In this document: one piece after another, positions 1 through 8,948 of the stretch | How the letters are laid out: each line of letters opens with the position of its first letter | How positions within the stretch are numbered: the first letter of the stretch is position 1 | Assembly (NCBI RefSeq): GCF_003014495.1 | Contig: NZ_PYGC01000005.1 | Coordinates: 124,001-188,000 of the forward strand | Length of the DNA stretch: 64,000 bases | DNA from: Prolixibacter denitrificans | GTDB taxonomy: Bacteria > Bacteroidota > Bacteroidia > Bacteroidales > Prolixibacteraceae | Reading direction: 5' to 3' | The notes under the pieces: model-generated | What the model saw: the letters and a program-made list of their open reading frames with translations, nothing else | Database searches by the model: none | What the model was told of the DNA's origin: nothing | Translations under genes and position numbers: made by a program

Positions 1-1128
1 ATGGCCATTCAAATCACGAAGTTTCAAATTAACGGTCTGCAAATCCTTCCGGGCACGGGCCAGTTTCTTCACCTGGCTGTAAATAAACAATATGGAGAGC
101 AACAACACCACAGACAGCAGACTAATGATAATAAGCAGGTTGCGCAGGTGTGCCTTTTGCTTGTCGCTTTTCTTTTGATAAGCTGCTGTCACCACCGGCA
201 GAATGTTCGATATCTGCATGTACCGAAGCCGCGAGTTGAAATAAGCTGCATCTTCGAATGAGAACTTGATGTACTCGTAAGCCCGATCAATTTTATTTTG
301 ATGGTAGAGGATTGTCGAAAGCGCCGCCATCGATGCATTATCTTTCACAGCAGCCCGGATATCGGACATCGCCGATAGAATCAGGTACTTTTCCCGCTGT
401 TCGGTATTATTTTGTAGCTGATAGGACAAAGAACGATCGAACGTAATCATCGAATACTCGCGGGTTCCCATTTGCGTCATCGCCAAACGCTTGCTATTCA
501 CCCAGCGGCACGAATCATATTCACCGGCATCCCGGTACTGTTTTTCCTCGATGGCCAGGTAAGCTTCCGAGTTTGGGTCGAGCAGCTTCACCACCGAATC
601 ACGGTAGGCTTTATAGAGCTTGTAGTATTTACCTGCATTTTCCTTCACCTGGTTATATACGTTCAGGTCGGAATACACGTGCATGAAATCGTGGTAGTAA
701 TTCGGTAATAGTTTTTCCGAAAGGTGTTTCCGATCGACTTCGTGCAAAATATCCAGCGCCTCTTTGTACCTGCCGGATGAAGCCAGAATTCCCGAAAGGT
801 TAATACGGGTTTCATTCAGCATGGTTTTATTATCCAGGTCACGGGCCAGCTGAAAATTCAGGTCGATGTAATGAAGGGCCGAGTCGAAGTTGAACGGGAT
901 ATACTCATCGAGGATGCGGTTGTTGATATAATACCGCTGAGACGAACTCAATCCCGGTTCATTGAGTAAGCTTTTGATGTTCTTTATCTTCTGCAGTTTT
1001 ACCTGCTCGTATTGCTTTCGCTGTTTCATGGTTAAATCCAATTGATGCAACAACGAATCAATCTCGCTGGCCATGGTCATCTGCCAGCTTCCTGCGAAAA
1101 GAATCAGTAACAACAGTAACTTCCTCAT
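1..1128 (-). CDS. DUF6377-type membrane sensor/regulator, 3' end outside window
   Basis: Open reading frame of 376 codons running off the left edge, read from an ATG at 1128. Residues 1-20 are a signal peptide (MRKLLLLLILFAG...). About residues 22-325 are a helical, TPR-like region rich in Tyr, Leu and Asp, and one membrane span lies at about 330-350, followed by a basic, coiled-coil-like stretch (SQVKKLARARKDL) where the window ends. This layout matches Bacteroidetes DUF6377 proteins, which normally continue with a cytoplasmic domain and a C-terminal helix-turn-helix. The domain name is from memory of the family; the DNA-binding end is not visible. It is divergent from dcp, with a 283-bp gap between the starts. 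Function would be signal-responsive transcription control, but the signal is unknown. Confidence 0.75.
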   Translation of the reverse strand, partial: MRKLLLLLILFAGSWQMTMASEIDSLLHQLDLTMKQRKQYEQVKLQKIKNIKSLLNEPGLSSSQRYYINNRILDEYIPFNFDSALHYIDLNFQLARDLDNKTMLNETRINLSGILASSGRYKEALDILHEVDRKHLSEKLLPNYYHDFMHVYSDLNVYNQVKENAGKYYKLYKAYRDSVVKLLDPNSEAYLAIEEKQYRDAGEYDSCRWVNSKRLAMTQMGTREYSMITFDRSLSYQLQNNTEQREKYLILSAMSDIRAAVKDNASMAALSTILYHQNKIDRAYEYIKFSFEDAAYFNSRLRYMQISNILPVVTAAYQKKSDKQKAHLRNLLIIISLLSVVLLLSILFIYSQVKKLARARKDLQTVNLKLRDLNGH

Positions 1129-1411
1129 TCTGCAAAATTAAAAAAACAATAGTAGGTCTTTGATACGGAAAATTAACAGTAGTCTTCAAATATACTTTAT
1201 TCGACAATAAGTGAATCGTTTAAATCAAACATAAAGGTCCGATTTTAGCCATCATGTCATCAAGCATATACACATCCAATCAATCATCAGGTATATTCAC
1301 AACATATTTTTTTATTTTCGTTGGTTATTTAGAATGACTCTCTCTAACACACCCCGTTAGATTGGAGCCAATACAGACGCATTTATTCATTCAAATTTTA
1401 AAACAGACAGA

Positions 1412-3559
1412 ATGAAACGACATCTTTCTTTTTTGCTGATTGCGCTGGCGGTTGTGATAACCTCCTGCAGCAACGGCAACAACGGCAAATCAGCCAATTC
1501 TAAAACCACCGATTTGAAGAACAACCCCTTTATGAAACCCAGCACCCTGCCCTACGGTGCTCCGGATTTCACCAAAATCAAAGACAGCGATTTTCAGCCT
1601 GCCATGGAGGAAGGCATGAAAGAACAACTGGCTGCCATTGAAAAAATTGCCAACAATCCGGAAGCTCCAACCTTTAAAAACACTCTGGTAGCCATGGAAA
1701 AAACCGGTCAACTGCTGAACCGTGTTTATGGCGTATTTAATCTGTTGGCAGGTGCCAATACCAATCCTACCATTCAGAAAATTGGCGAAGAAGAGGCGCC
1801 CAAGCTGGCAGCTCACCACGATGCCATTTACCTCAACAGCAAACTCTTCGAACGCGTAAAAACGATTTACAACGAGCGTGACACGTTGAATCTCGATCCG
1901 GAATCGAAAAAGCTGGTAGAGTATTACTATCAGCAGTTCCAACTGGCCGGAGCGAATCTTTCGGACGCCGATAAGGCGAAGTTGAAAAAACTGAACGAAG
2001 AAGAAGCGACGCTCAGCGCCCAGTTTACCAACAGACTGATGGCAGCTGCTAAAGCGGGAGCCCTGGTAGTAGACAACAAGGATAAACTGGCTGGTCTGTC
2101 GGATGCCGAAGTTCAGACAGCCGCACAGGATGCCAAAGCCGACAATCAAGACGGCAAGTACCTGATTCCGCTGCAGAATACTACTCAACAGCCGGCATTG
2201 CAATCGCTGACCAACCGAGATGTTCGTCACGAACTGTTCGAACACTCGTGGACCCGCGCCGAAAAAGGCGATAAAAACGATACCCGTGCCATCATTTCCC
2301 GCTTAGCGGAAATTCGCGCCGACCAGGCACACTTGCTCGGTTACAAAAACTTTGCTGCCTGGAAATTGCAGGACCAGATGGCTAAAACGCCGGAAGCTGT
2401 AGAAAAATTCCTCGGCAAGCTGGTTCCTGCCGCTACCGCGAAAGCCAAACGCGAAGCAGCTGAAATCCAGAAAGTCATCGACAAGAGCAAAGGCGGTTTC
2501 AAACTGAAGCCATGGGATTGGAATTTCTATGCAGAAAAAGTGCGGAAAGCCAAATATGATCTCGATGAAAATCAGATCAAACCTTATTTCGAGCTGAACA
2601 ACGTACTGGAAAACGGTGTGTTCTATGCGGCTCACGAACTATACGGACTGACCTTCAAAGAGCGTCATGATATTCCGGTTTACCAGAAGGATGTTCGTGT
2701 ATTCGACGTGATTGACAAAGACAGCACCACCATCGGTTTGTTCTACTGCGACTACTTCAAACGTGACAACAAATCGGGCGGTGCCTGGATGGATAACATC
2801 ATCGGACAATCGAAACTGTTAGGCACCAAGCCGGTGATTTACAACGTTTGTAATTTCACCAAACCGGCTCCGGGACAACCGGCACTGCTTAGCTTCGACG
2901 ATGTTACTACCATGTTCCACGAGTTCGGTCACGCCCTGCACGGTTTCTTTGCCAACCAGGAATATCCGAGTCTTTCGGGAACTGCTGTTGCCCGCGACTT
3001 TGTGGAATTCCCGTCGCAGTTTAACGAACACTGGGCAATGTACCCGAAAGTGTTCAAGCACTATGCTGTCAATTATAAAACCGGCAAACCGATGCCGCAG
3101 GAACTGGTTAACAAAATTAAGAAATCAGCTACATTCAACCAGGGTTACGCTCTGACTGAATTGCTGGCTGCCGCCGAACTGGATATGCAGTGGCACACCA
3201 TCCCGGCAGGCGACTCCATCAAGAATGCAGACCAGTTTGAGACCAATGCGCTGCAGAAAACGCACCTGAACCTGGAACAGGTTCCGCCGCGTTACCGTTC
3301 CACCTACTTCCTCCACATCTGGGGAAATGGTTATGCAGCCGGTTACTACGCTTACCTGTGGACCGAAATGCTGGACGACGATGCTTACGCATGGTTTGAA
3401 GAAAATGGTGGACTGACACGCGCCAACGGTCAGCGTTTCCGCGATATGATTCTGTCTCGTGGTAACACCGAAGATTACGAGAAAATGTACAAAGACTTCC
3501 GCGGCCGCGATCCGGAAATCGGACCGATGCTGAAAAACCGCGGTCTGGTAGCAGAATAG
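1412..3559 (+). CDS. dcp: Peptidyl-dipeptidase Dcp, M3 family metallopeptidase, lipoprotein
   Basis: A 715-residue M3-family zinc metallopeptidase that removes C-terminal dipeptides from oligopeptides. The zinc motif HEFGHALHG is visible, with His503, Glu504 and His507; the length is normal for Dcp/oligopeptidase A. The N-terminus is a lipoprotein signal (hydrophobic stretch ending ITSC, then SNGNNGKS), so the enzyme is probably anchored facing the periplasm or cell surface rather than cytoplasmic as in E. coli. The gene stands alone and ends at a strong hairpin terminator (3595-3629). A decayed copy of its last codons lies about 0.85 kb downstream (4354-4423), showing that there was once a second dcp here. 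Confidence 0.93.
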   Translation: MKRHLSFLLIALAVVITSCSNGNNGKSANSKTTDLKNNPFMKPSTLPYGAPDFTKIKDSDFQPAMEEGMKEQLAAIEKIANNPEAPTFKNTLVAMEKTGQLLNRVYGVFNLLAGANTNPTIQKIGEEEAPKLAAHHDAIYLNSKLFERVKTIYNERDTLNLDPESKKLVEYYYQQFQLAGANLSDADKAKLKKLNEEEATLSAQFTNRLMAAAKAGALVVDNKDKLAGLSDAEVQTAAQDAKADNQDGKYLIPLQNTTQQPALQSLTNRDVRHELFEHSWTRAEKGDKNDTRAIISRLAEIRADQAHLLGYKNFAAWKLQDQMAKTPEAVEKFLGKLVPAATAKAKREAAEIQKVIDKSKGGFKLKPWDWNFYAEKVRKAKYDLDENQIKPYFELNNVLENGVFYAAHELYGLTFKERHDIPVYQKDVRVFDVIDKDSTTIGLFYCDYFKRDNKSGGAWMDNIIGQSKLLGTKPVIYNVCNFTKPAPGQPALLSFDDVTTMFHEFGHALHGFFANQEYPSLSGTAVARDFVEFPSQFNEHWAMYPKVFKHYAVNYKTGKPMPQELVNKIKKSATFNQGYALTELLAAAELDMQWHTIPAGDSIKNADQFETNALQKTHLNLEQVPPRYRSTYFLHIWGNGYAAGYYAYLWTEMLDDDAYAWFEENGGLTRANGQRFRDMILSRGNTEDYEKMYKDFRGRDPEIGPMLKNRGLVAE

Positions 3560-3594
3560 TTTATTCTTAGCCGAAATAATAAGTACCTGGATTG

Positions 3595-3629
3595 CCCCTG
3601 GTTCCTGCATGGAATCAGGGGTATCTTTT
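3595..3629 (+). terminator. dcp terminator
   Basis: An 11-bp stem (CCCCTGGTTCC paired with GGAATCAGGGG, one G-T pair) with a 5-base loop followed by TATCTTTT, starting 36 bp after the dcp stop codon. A near-identical copy is found at 4459-4494. Confidence 0.85.
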
Positions 3630-3710
3630 GACAAAGTCGATCAGAATCAATTCTTCCCCCACAATAATTCTTATTTCTGTCGCGTTCATATCATAACAAA
3701 ATATTATGTT

Positions 3711-4313
3711 ATGAAAAAGATACTGACTACTATCCTCGTTTTTCTGACCCTTACATCTTTTGCATCCAATTACATCAAGGTCACACTCATTCTAACAAAT
3801 AATGACTCCAAGACAGGATTGATAAAATATCCCTTTGATGGCGAACATATATACTTCAAAAATGCAAAAGGCTCAAATACAGAACATTTCGAGTCATCCA
3901 GGGTGAGCAAAATAATCATACCAACAAAAAATGATACAACAGAATATCAGCATTTAAAGGTTTACTTAGGTTGGAAGCAAAAAAGAGTAAGCGGTCAGAG
4001 ATGGTTAAAGGTAATAGAAAAAGGAATAGCAACATTATACGTCACTCAAACCACTCTAACCTCAGCAAATCCCGCACACCAATTAAGCGAAGCTACTTTC
4101 CATGACTATTACTGCCTCAGAAAAGGAGAACCAGCAGCTAAACTAATTGCGACCATCTCAACTTTCAACAATAATCAAGTTTTTAGGGCAAAAGCTTCTT
4201 TATATTTCCAGGATTACCCCGAATTAGCCGCAAAAATAAAAAAGAGAAAATACACCTGGAAAGATCTGAACAAAGTTGTCGAAGAATACAATAATTGGGC
4301 ACAGAAGAAGTGA
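3711..4313 (+). CDS. Exported protein of unknown function
   Basis: A 200-residue protein starting MKKILTTILVFLTLTSFAS, a signal peptide with no lipobox Cys. The start at 3711 is preferred because the longer in-frame start at 3609 lies inside the dcp terminator loop. The mature part is rich in Lys, Thr and Tyr with beta-strand-like spacing and ends in a basic helix (KKRKYTWKDLNKVVEEYNNWAQKK). I recognise no family. It sits exactly between the intact dcp terminator and the decayed dcp tail, and its sequence is more A/T-rich than dcp, so it may have arrived separately or been trapped by the duplication. Confidence 0.6.
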   Translation: MKKILTTILVFLTLTSFASNYIKVTLILTNNDSKTGLIKYPFDGEHIYFKNAKGSNTEHFESSRVSKIIIPTKNDTTEYQHLKVYLGWKQKRVSGQRWLKVIEKGIATLYVTQTTLTSANPAHQLSEATFHDYYCLRKGEPAAKLIATISTFNNNQVFRAKASLYFQDYPELAAKIKKRKYTWKDLNKVVEEYNNWAQKK

Positions 4314-4353
4314 ATCTACCGATAGGAATTAAGTTAATGTATCATATCACAGT

Positions 4354-4423
4354 AGAAACTTCCGTGTCTAGGAGCCGAGACTCGGCCTCAAGCTGAAAAA
4401 AACGCAGTTTGCTAACAGAATAG
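4354..4423 (+). pseudogene. Decayed 3' end of a second dcp gene
   Basis: Codon-by-codon alignment to the end of dcp: this stretch reads RNF-RV-stop-EPRLGLKLKK where dcp reads KDFRGRDPEIGPMLKN. After that, one extra A shifts the frame, and the final bases ACAGAATAG match the dcp GCAGAATAG. The downstream bases also match, including the terminator that follows. There is an internal TAG and a frameshift, and nothing resembling the rest of dcp lies upstream. It is therefore a remnant, not a gene. Confidence 0.75.
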
Positions 4424-4458
4424 TTTACCCTTAGCTCATTCAATAAATACCAGGATTG

Positions 4459-4494
4459 CCCCTGGTTCCTCGCAGGAATCAGGGGTATCTTTTT
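4459..4494 (+). terminator. Second copy of the dcp terminator
   Basis: CCCCTGGTTCC pairs with GGAATCAGGGG over 11 bp around TCGCA, followed by TATCTTTTT. It differs from the 3595 copy mainly in the loop. It now probably terminates the 3711-4313 gene. Confidence 0.8.
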
Positions 4495-4517
4495 GATACT
4501 TTACTGCCCCGAACCTA

Positions 4518-4551
4518 TAAAAAAAGAAAAATCCGGACGATATCCGGATTT
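4518..4551 (-). terminator. Terminator of the FMN reductase gene
   Basis: Read on the minus strand: AAATCCGGA, a 5-base loop, TCCGGATTT, then a run of T broken by one C. It lies about 110 bp past the stop codon at 4663. Confidence 0.75.
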
Positions 4552-4662
4552 ACTGAGCAGAAGGAAATCAAAACAGACTTCTTCCTTTACTTTCTTTCGG
4601 AAGAGGCCCTGCATCCATCCATGTTGTATATCTTTTAACGGTGTAAACGCTGGGTTTCCTTA

Positions 4663-5244
4663 TCAGTTTCTGATGAACTCAACAGCTACTTCCTCTGCCG
4701 CCTTCTTTTGATGCAGCGCTTCGGCAAACCAAAGAAAGTCCGATACAAATTGATTGACCAGTTCAACAATCAAATCATTCTGTGGCTCGTAATGATCATC
4801 GAATGCTTCATGGATTCCGGCAATCAGTAATTTACCCGGAAGGGGAAAAGCGCCAAGGCTCAGGATAACGTGCTGCAGCTGGGTCGAAGCGTTAATTCCG
4901 CCCATCTTACCCGTCGATGTCGATACCACACCGATGGGTTTTCGTTTGAACTCTGCCCAATAATAATCCAGTGCATTCTTCAGCGCTCCCGAAAAACTTC
5001 CCTGGTACTCGGGGGTCACAAAAATCAAGGCATCGGCTTCTTCCAGCCGCAGGCGGATACTTTCAACGACCTTTCCAGCAGCCGGATTATCATCGTGACT
5101 ACCAAAAACCGGAAGCGGCGTTTTCAGTAAATCAATTACATCTGTCTCTATATCCTGTTCATTCAGCAATTTACCCAAATAGTAAGCTGCTTTGTGCGAT
5201 TGACGTCCGGGACGGATAGCTCCCAGGAGTATGGCTATTTTCAT
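4663..5244 (-). CDS. NAD(P)H-dependent FMN reductase family protein
   Basis: A 193-residue flavodoxin-fold oxidoreductase. The N-terminus MKIAILLGAIRPGRQS carries the FMN phosphate-binding loop of the SsuE/azoreductase family. PEYQGSFSGALKNALDYY at about residues 78-95 is the second hallmark, and the following STSTGKMGG matches the family's flavin-contacting loop. Members use NAD(P)H to reduce FMN, quinones or azo/chromate-type electron acceptors; the sequence does not settle the substrate. It is cytoplasmic, with no signal peptide. It lies 178 bp downstream of the GAF-LuxR regulator on the same strand and may be under its control. Confidence 0.88.
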   Translation of the reverse strand: MKIAILLGAIRPGRQSHKAAYYLGKLLNEQDIETDVIDLLKTPLPVFGSHDDNPAAGKVVESIRLRLEEADALIFVTPEYQGSFSGALKNALDYYWAEFKRKPIGVVSTSTGKMGGINASTQLQHVILSLGAFPLPGKLLIAGIHEAFDDHYEPQNDLIVELVNQFVSDFLWFAEALHQKKAAEEVAVEFIRN

Positions 5245-5377
5245 CTTTGTATCTGTTTTATTTCACTTTACGATTATCGATGTTTCGCCCATCATACAAA
5301 TGATGAACAACAGTACAAAGATGACACAAACCGGGCTCTCGGGAAACAGACTAAAGGACAGAAATGAACCTGTACCA

Positions 5378-5393
5378 TCGGACAGGTGTCCGA
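5378..5393. promoter_or_regulatory. Perfect inverted repeat between regulator and FMN reductase
   Basis: TCGGACA-GG-TGTCCGA, a 7-2-7 perfect palindrome 29 bp past the end of the LuxR-type gene and about 130 bp upstream of the FMN reductase start. It has no T-run after it on either strand, so it looks more like an operator than a terminator. Confidence 0.4.
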
Positions 5394-5421
5394 CGACCCC
5401 CAATCGCTTACCAATTATCCA

Positions 5422-6342
5422 TCAGAGTAATCCACGCTGAATAGCAGTCTCGACCGCTTCAGTCCGGGTTTGGGCAAACAGTTTCGAAAGAATGGATGAG
5501 ATATGGTATTTAACCGTACGTTCCGAAATAAACAGCTGGTCGGCAATTTGCTTGTTGGTCATTCCTTTTTTTACGAGCACCAATACCTCCAATTCCCGGT
5601 TGGTCAATGGTGAGGTGGGATAATGAAAAGCATTGTCTGCGATCTTTTCAGTAGTTTCTTCACCAACCTCCTCACGGATAAGGCGCAGTTGCCGATGCAA
5701 TTCCCCTGCTTTCTCCAACGCCGATTGCACATTCTTATCTGCACTTTTTGTCTGCTGAAGTAATTGGACCAACTCGTCCATTCCCGGTTCAATCACCCGG
5801 TTGAGCACTTCCATGACTGCTGATGGCCGGTTCTGCTGTTCCTCCTGCCGGCGTGTCCGTTGAACCGCGATACTAATCAGTTCGGCAATGGTATTCAAAA
5901 CCGACAGCTTCTTTGCGTCCAGCTCCTGGGTTTTCTTACTCACCAGGTTAATCAGCCCCACCTTTTGTCCTTCGATGGTGATGGGAATAGTAGCATGGAA
6001 CTTCAAGCCGCGCGTCCCGGCTGTGATATCCTTCAAACGGGTGCAGGTAATCTCGCTGATATTCCGGGCTTCCGAGATGCCATCCGCCAGGTACGAGTCG
6101 ATGCAGTAACAATTGCCGGAAAGCCGCTCCGGGTAGCGGCTGAGCGCCGGAGGCAGGTTATACGAAGCCGCCAGGTAAACCGAGTGTGTTCCCTCCTGCA
6201 CCAGCCAAATCCAGCCGGTTTCGAGGTGCAGCAGATCCACAATCTTCTCCAATGCCTTTCGCAAAGCGGAATGCAACGAGAACTCTTTGTTCAGGTTCCT
6301 GGCAATTTCGTACAGATGGGCAAAATACTCGTTGTCTTCCAT
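5422..6342 (-). CDS. GAF domain LuxR-type transcriptional regulator
   Basis: A 306-residue cytoplasmic regulator. Residues about 15-155 form a GAF-type sensor domain (FSLHSALRKALEKIVDLL ... GLKFHATIPITIEGQKVGLINL). A linker with helical character occupies about 160-235. The C-terminus is a clear LuxR/FixJ-type helix-turn-helix: LTNRELEVLVLVKKGMTNKQ followed by IADQLFISERTVKYHISSIL. There is no kinase domain, so it probably senses a ligand or redox state directly. The downstream FMN reductase gene makes a redox or aromatic signal plausible, but that is inference. Confidence 0.88.
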   Translation of the reverse strand: MEDNEYFAHLYEIARNLNKEFSLHSALRKALEKIVDLLHLETGWIWLVQEGTHSVYLAASYNLPPALSRYPERLSGNCYCIDSYLADGISEARNISEITCTRLKDITAGTRGLKFHATIPITIEGQKVGLINLVSKKTQELDAKKLSVLNTIAELISIAVQRTRRQEEQQNRPSAVMEVLNRVIEPGMDELVQLLQQTKSADKNVQSALEKAGELHRQLRLIREEVGEETTEKIADNAFHYPTSPLTNRELEVLVLVKKGMTNKQIADQLFISERTVKYHISSILSKLFAQTRTEAVETAIQRGLL

Positions 6343-6606
6343 GCTTCAATCTTTCCGGATGATATGACATAACAAACATATGGAGTTCTGGTTTGGATGC
6401 AAAAGAAGTCTGTTTTGAAAAAAACTGCCAGCAACTTTCAGAGTAAAGAGAAAGCGTCCGTCGGCTATTCCTAAAAGATTTTTACCTTGAAGTGACCTGA
6501 CAACCAACAAAATAAAAATCTACTGGACCATACCAAAGAGTCGTCGCCCTGTTCCTGAACGATATATTCAACCGATTCACCACTCTTGCTCATAAAGAAA
6601 GAGAAC

Positions 6607-7986
6607 TTACTTCGGAATTCTTTTATATCTATCAATGTAGAAGTTCCAACTTTGCCAGGTACATTCTTTTGCCTGCACATTTAAGTCTGAAATTTTTCTC
6701 TCAACAATTGGAAGATAACGCGAGTATTGATCTTCATTTTCTTTCACTAAATCATATACCAATTCAAGATTCGGTTTGCTCAAACTCAATAGGTAATCGA
6801 TGTCAATCGTCTTCGAATAGGTGAGATTATATTTCGTTATGATTCTGTCCATTGGTATGAAAGAAATCAACAGGAAACACACAAATGCATATACAGATAG
6901 TTTGTTGAAATAAAACCAGTTGGTGAATGGTTTCTGAAGTTTTTTTATGGACAGGACCAACCCAATCAAAATACATAAAAGTCCCAGGAACACCGCAATT
7001 CTTTTGTAAGTTAATCCATAAACCTGCACATACAGAAGATTTTTGTAAGCAGTAATAAGAGCCAGTAGTAGATTCTGTGATATCCAGAATAAGCTTGCGC
7101 TGCTAATAAATTTCAACTTTTTGTGAAAGTTCAATTGCCCTCTGAAAAAGTAGATAACTAACCCTATGGCTAAGCTCAACGTAAATAGTAGTGTGTAAAA
7201 ACCTTGATGTACATACTCTGAATAAGTCATTCCTTCAGGTAACTTACCGGTAAAAATTATAATTAAATCACCAATATTGGCTACGAATAAAATAGCACCT
7301 ATAATCCATATACTCAATTTTGCAATTAAAAACTCTTGCTCATCCCTTTTTGAGAGTTCAGTCTTAATCACATACGAATCAATTGAATTCAGTTTTTGAA
7401 CATTTTTACTTATGTCAACTTTCACCAGACCATACAATAATAGGAATAAACCGACTACCGTCAGAATAAAACCAAATTTTATAAAGGATAAATCAATTTG
7501 TGAATAAAGTGCAGAAAAAACGGGATTACTATTAATATATAATGCAATAAATATGAAAACAATAGTCGCAGCGACAACGTAAATAATCCATTTCCGGTTT
7601 CCGGCCGATTCTTTCGGCATTTTATCCAATTCATTCTTTTTGAAAATGCTAAACGGACTTTCAAAAACCGAGGTCACTCCTTGCAAAAAAGTGACTATTG
7701 GATAACGCGCTGACACCATTGAACTCCACATAACCAAAATACTTAAAAGCCAAATAATTCGAGTCAATAACTGTGGATACCAAACGATAAATACGGAACT
7801 CAAAAATGCTGGAAGAATCGCGAAGCTCAAAGTTCTAATCCTTTTTCCCCAATTTGAATAGATGATTATTACAGCCGACATAACAGTAAATATCAACTTA
7901 TTAACTCCGGAACCTTGTCTGTAGAACAGGTAACCACCCAAAATTGCTAAACTGAGCGTGATTAAAATTCTTTCTTTTTTATTCAT
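6607..7986 (-). CDS. Multi-pass membrane protein, DUF4173/DUF4153-like
   Basis: A 459-residue integral membrane protein with about ten hydrophobic segments and a soluble C-terminal tail of about 75 residues (ending WQSWNFYIDRYKRIPK). The motif YVHQGFYTLLFTLSLAIGLV fits the DUF4173/DUF4153 membrane families common in Bacteroidetes, whose biochemical role is unknown. The start at 7986 (MNKKERILI) is chosen over the in-frame ATG at 8019, because that upstream ATG lies inside a palindromic operator (8006-8022). It is the last gene of a three-gene unit with the winged-helix regulator and another membrane protein, and it has its own operator copy. Confidence 0.8.
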   Translation of the reverse strand: MNKKERILITLSLAILGGYLFYRQGSGVNKLIFTVMSAVIIIYSNWGKRIRTLSFAILPAFLSSVFIVWYPQLLTRIIWLLSILVMWSSMVSARYPIVTFLQGVTSVFESPFSIFKKNELDKMPKESAGNRKWIIYVVAATIVFIFIALYINSNPVFSALYSQIDLSFIKFGFILTVVGLFLLLYGLVKVDISKNVQKLNSIDSYVIKTELSKRDEQEFLIAKLSIWIIGAILFVANIGDLIIIFTGKLPEGMTYSEYVHQGFYTLLFTLSLAIGLVIYFFRGQLNFHKKLKFISSASLFWISQNLLLALITAYKNLLYVQVYGLTYKRIAVFLGLLCILIGLVLSIKKLQKPFTNWFYFNKLSVYAFVCFLLISFIPMDRIITKYNLTYSKTIDIDYLLSLSKPNLELVYDLVKENEDQYSRYLPIVERKISDLNVQAKECTWQSWNFYIDRYKRIPK

Positions 7987-8005
7987 GATTAATTGATTTA
8001 AAAGT

Positions 8006-8022
8006 ACTTTGAATTTCAAAGT
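8006..8022. promoter_or_regulatory. Palindromic operator, copy 1
   Basis: ACTTTGAATTTCAAAGT, a perfect 7-3-7 inverted repeat 20 bp upstream of the DUF4173-like start codon. On the coding strand it overlaps a TTTG that could belong to the -7 promoter element. The identical 17-mer occurs at 8949-8965. Probably bound by the winged-helix protein encoded at 8040-8336. Confidence 0.7.
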
Positions 8023-8039
8023 TTATTTATAAAAATTTT

Positions 8040-8336
8040 TTATTTCCCTTTTAATAAATTTTCCAATGCATCAATATGTTCCTTAAATGATTGTCTTCCA
8101 AGTTTTGAGACATTATATGTTGTATGAGGTTTTCTATCAACGAAAGATTTTTCAACAAGTATATATTCTAATTTCTCTAACGCTTTTAAGTGACTGGCCA
8201 AATTTCCGTCTGTAACACCAAGAAGCTCTTTCAACCGATTATAACTTACATGTTCGTTTACCATTAGGATGGACATAATCCCTAACCGGACACGACTTTC
8301 GAAAGCTTTATTCAGTTGATTTACAATATCCCTCAT
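8040..8336 (-). CDS. Winged-helix transcriptional regulator (ArsR/MarR-like)
   Basis: A 98-residue winged helix-turn-helix protein. The recognition region is LKELLGVTDGNLASHLKALE at about residues 36-55, followed by a wing (YILVEKSFVDRKPHTTYNVS) and a dimerisation helix. This is the small single-domain regulator type (HTH_34-like) widespread in Bacteroidetes. Its start overlaps the stop of the upstream membrane-protein gene by 4 bp (ATGA), so the two are translationally coupled. The two identical palindromes flanking the operon are the natural candidates for its binding sites, implying autoregulation. Confidence 0.88.
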   Translation of the reverse strand: MRDIVNQLNKAFESRVRLGIMSILMVNEHVSYNRLKELLGVTDGNLASHLKALEKLEYILVEKSFVDRKPHTTYNVSKLGRQSFKEHIDALENLLKGK

Positions 8337-8938
8337 GCTCGATCATATTTATAATACATGTATATTCCATAAATAATATGAAATATACCAAAGCCAACAA
8401 CCCAAAATACTAAACCGAAGCCAATGAAAAAAGAGTTAAGTAAACCTAGTACAATCTCGATCATCCCAAGCTGTCGTATCGTTGAAAAAGTATATCTGCT
8501 TGCATTGACAAGAGACAGGCCATAAAAGATTAAAGTTGTCGGAGCCAGCAATCCATTCAATCCCTGGCTTAACAATGCAATACACAATATCCCACCTACA
8601 ATTAAAGGGATTAATAAGTTTATCAGGGCATTCTTCGCTGATTCATCCCAGAGGCGCACTCCTTCTCTTTTTGCTTTTCTTCTTGTCAAAAGAAAAGCTG
8701 TAGATATGGCTAGTATCAACGTTACAGTTCCCAGAACTACAAAGAACTTGATATCTTTAAACGAATATGTATCCCACAACAATATTCCCTTTGTATAGGT
8801 ATATACAATGAAACCCGCTATTAATGCATAAATACCGGCGAATACACCAGACAATCCACTTAATGATAAGAATCTTACTGAACGATTCATCATTTTCCGT
8901 ATATCCTGGATTGCTTCTAATTGCTCAATATTGTTCAT
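8333..8938 (-). CDS. Small multi-pass membrane protein
   Basis: A 201-residue membrane protein with about six hydrophobic segments, beginning MNNIEQLEAIQDIRKMMNRS, an amphipathic N-terminal helix before the first span. I recognise it only as the Bacteroidetes membrane protein often found beside HTH_34-type regulators. It is the first gene of the operon and is coupled to the regulator through a 4-bp overlap. It may be the sensor or target of that regulator; no catalytic motif is visible. Confidence 0.78.
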   Translation of the reverse strand: MNNIEQLEAIQDIRKMMNRSVRFLSLSGLSGVFAGIYALIAGFIVYTYTKGILLWDTYSFKDIKFFVVLGTVTLILAISTAFLLTRRKAKREGVRLWDESAKNALINLLIPLIVGGILCIALLSQGLNGLLAPTTLIFYGLSLVNASRYTFSTIRQLGMIEIVLGLLNSFFIGFGLVFWVVGFGIFHIIYGIYMYYKYDRA

Positions 8939-8948
8939 AACTTAAAGT

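Noticed and set aside
1490-2245. 251-residue minus-strand frame inside dcp
   Set aside because: Antisense shadow of the M3 peptidase gene; composition (Phe/Arg/Gln-rich) is typical of a reversed coding strand.
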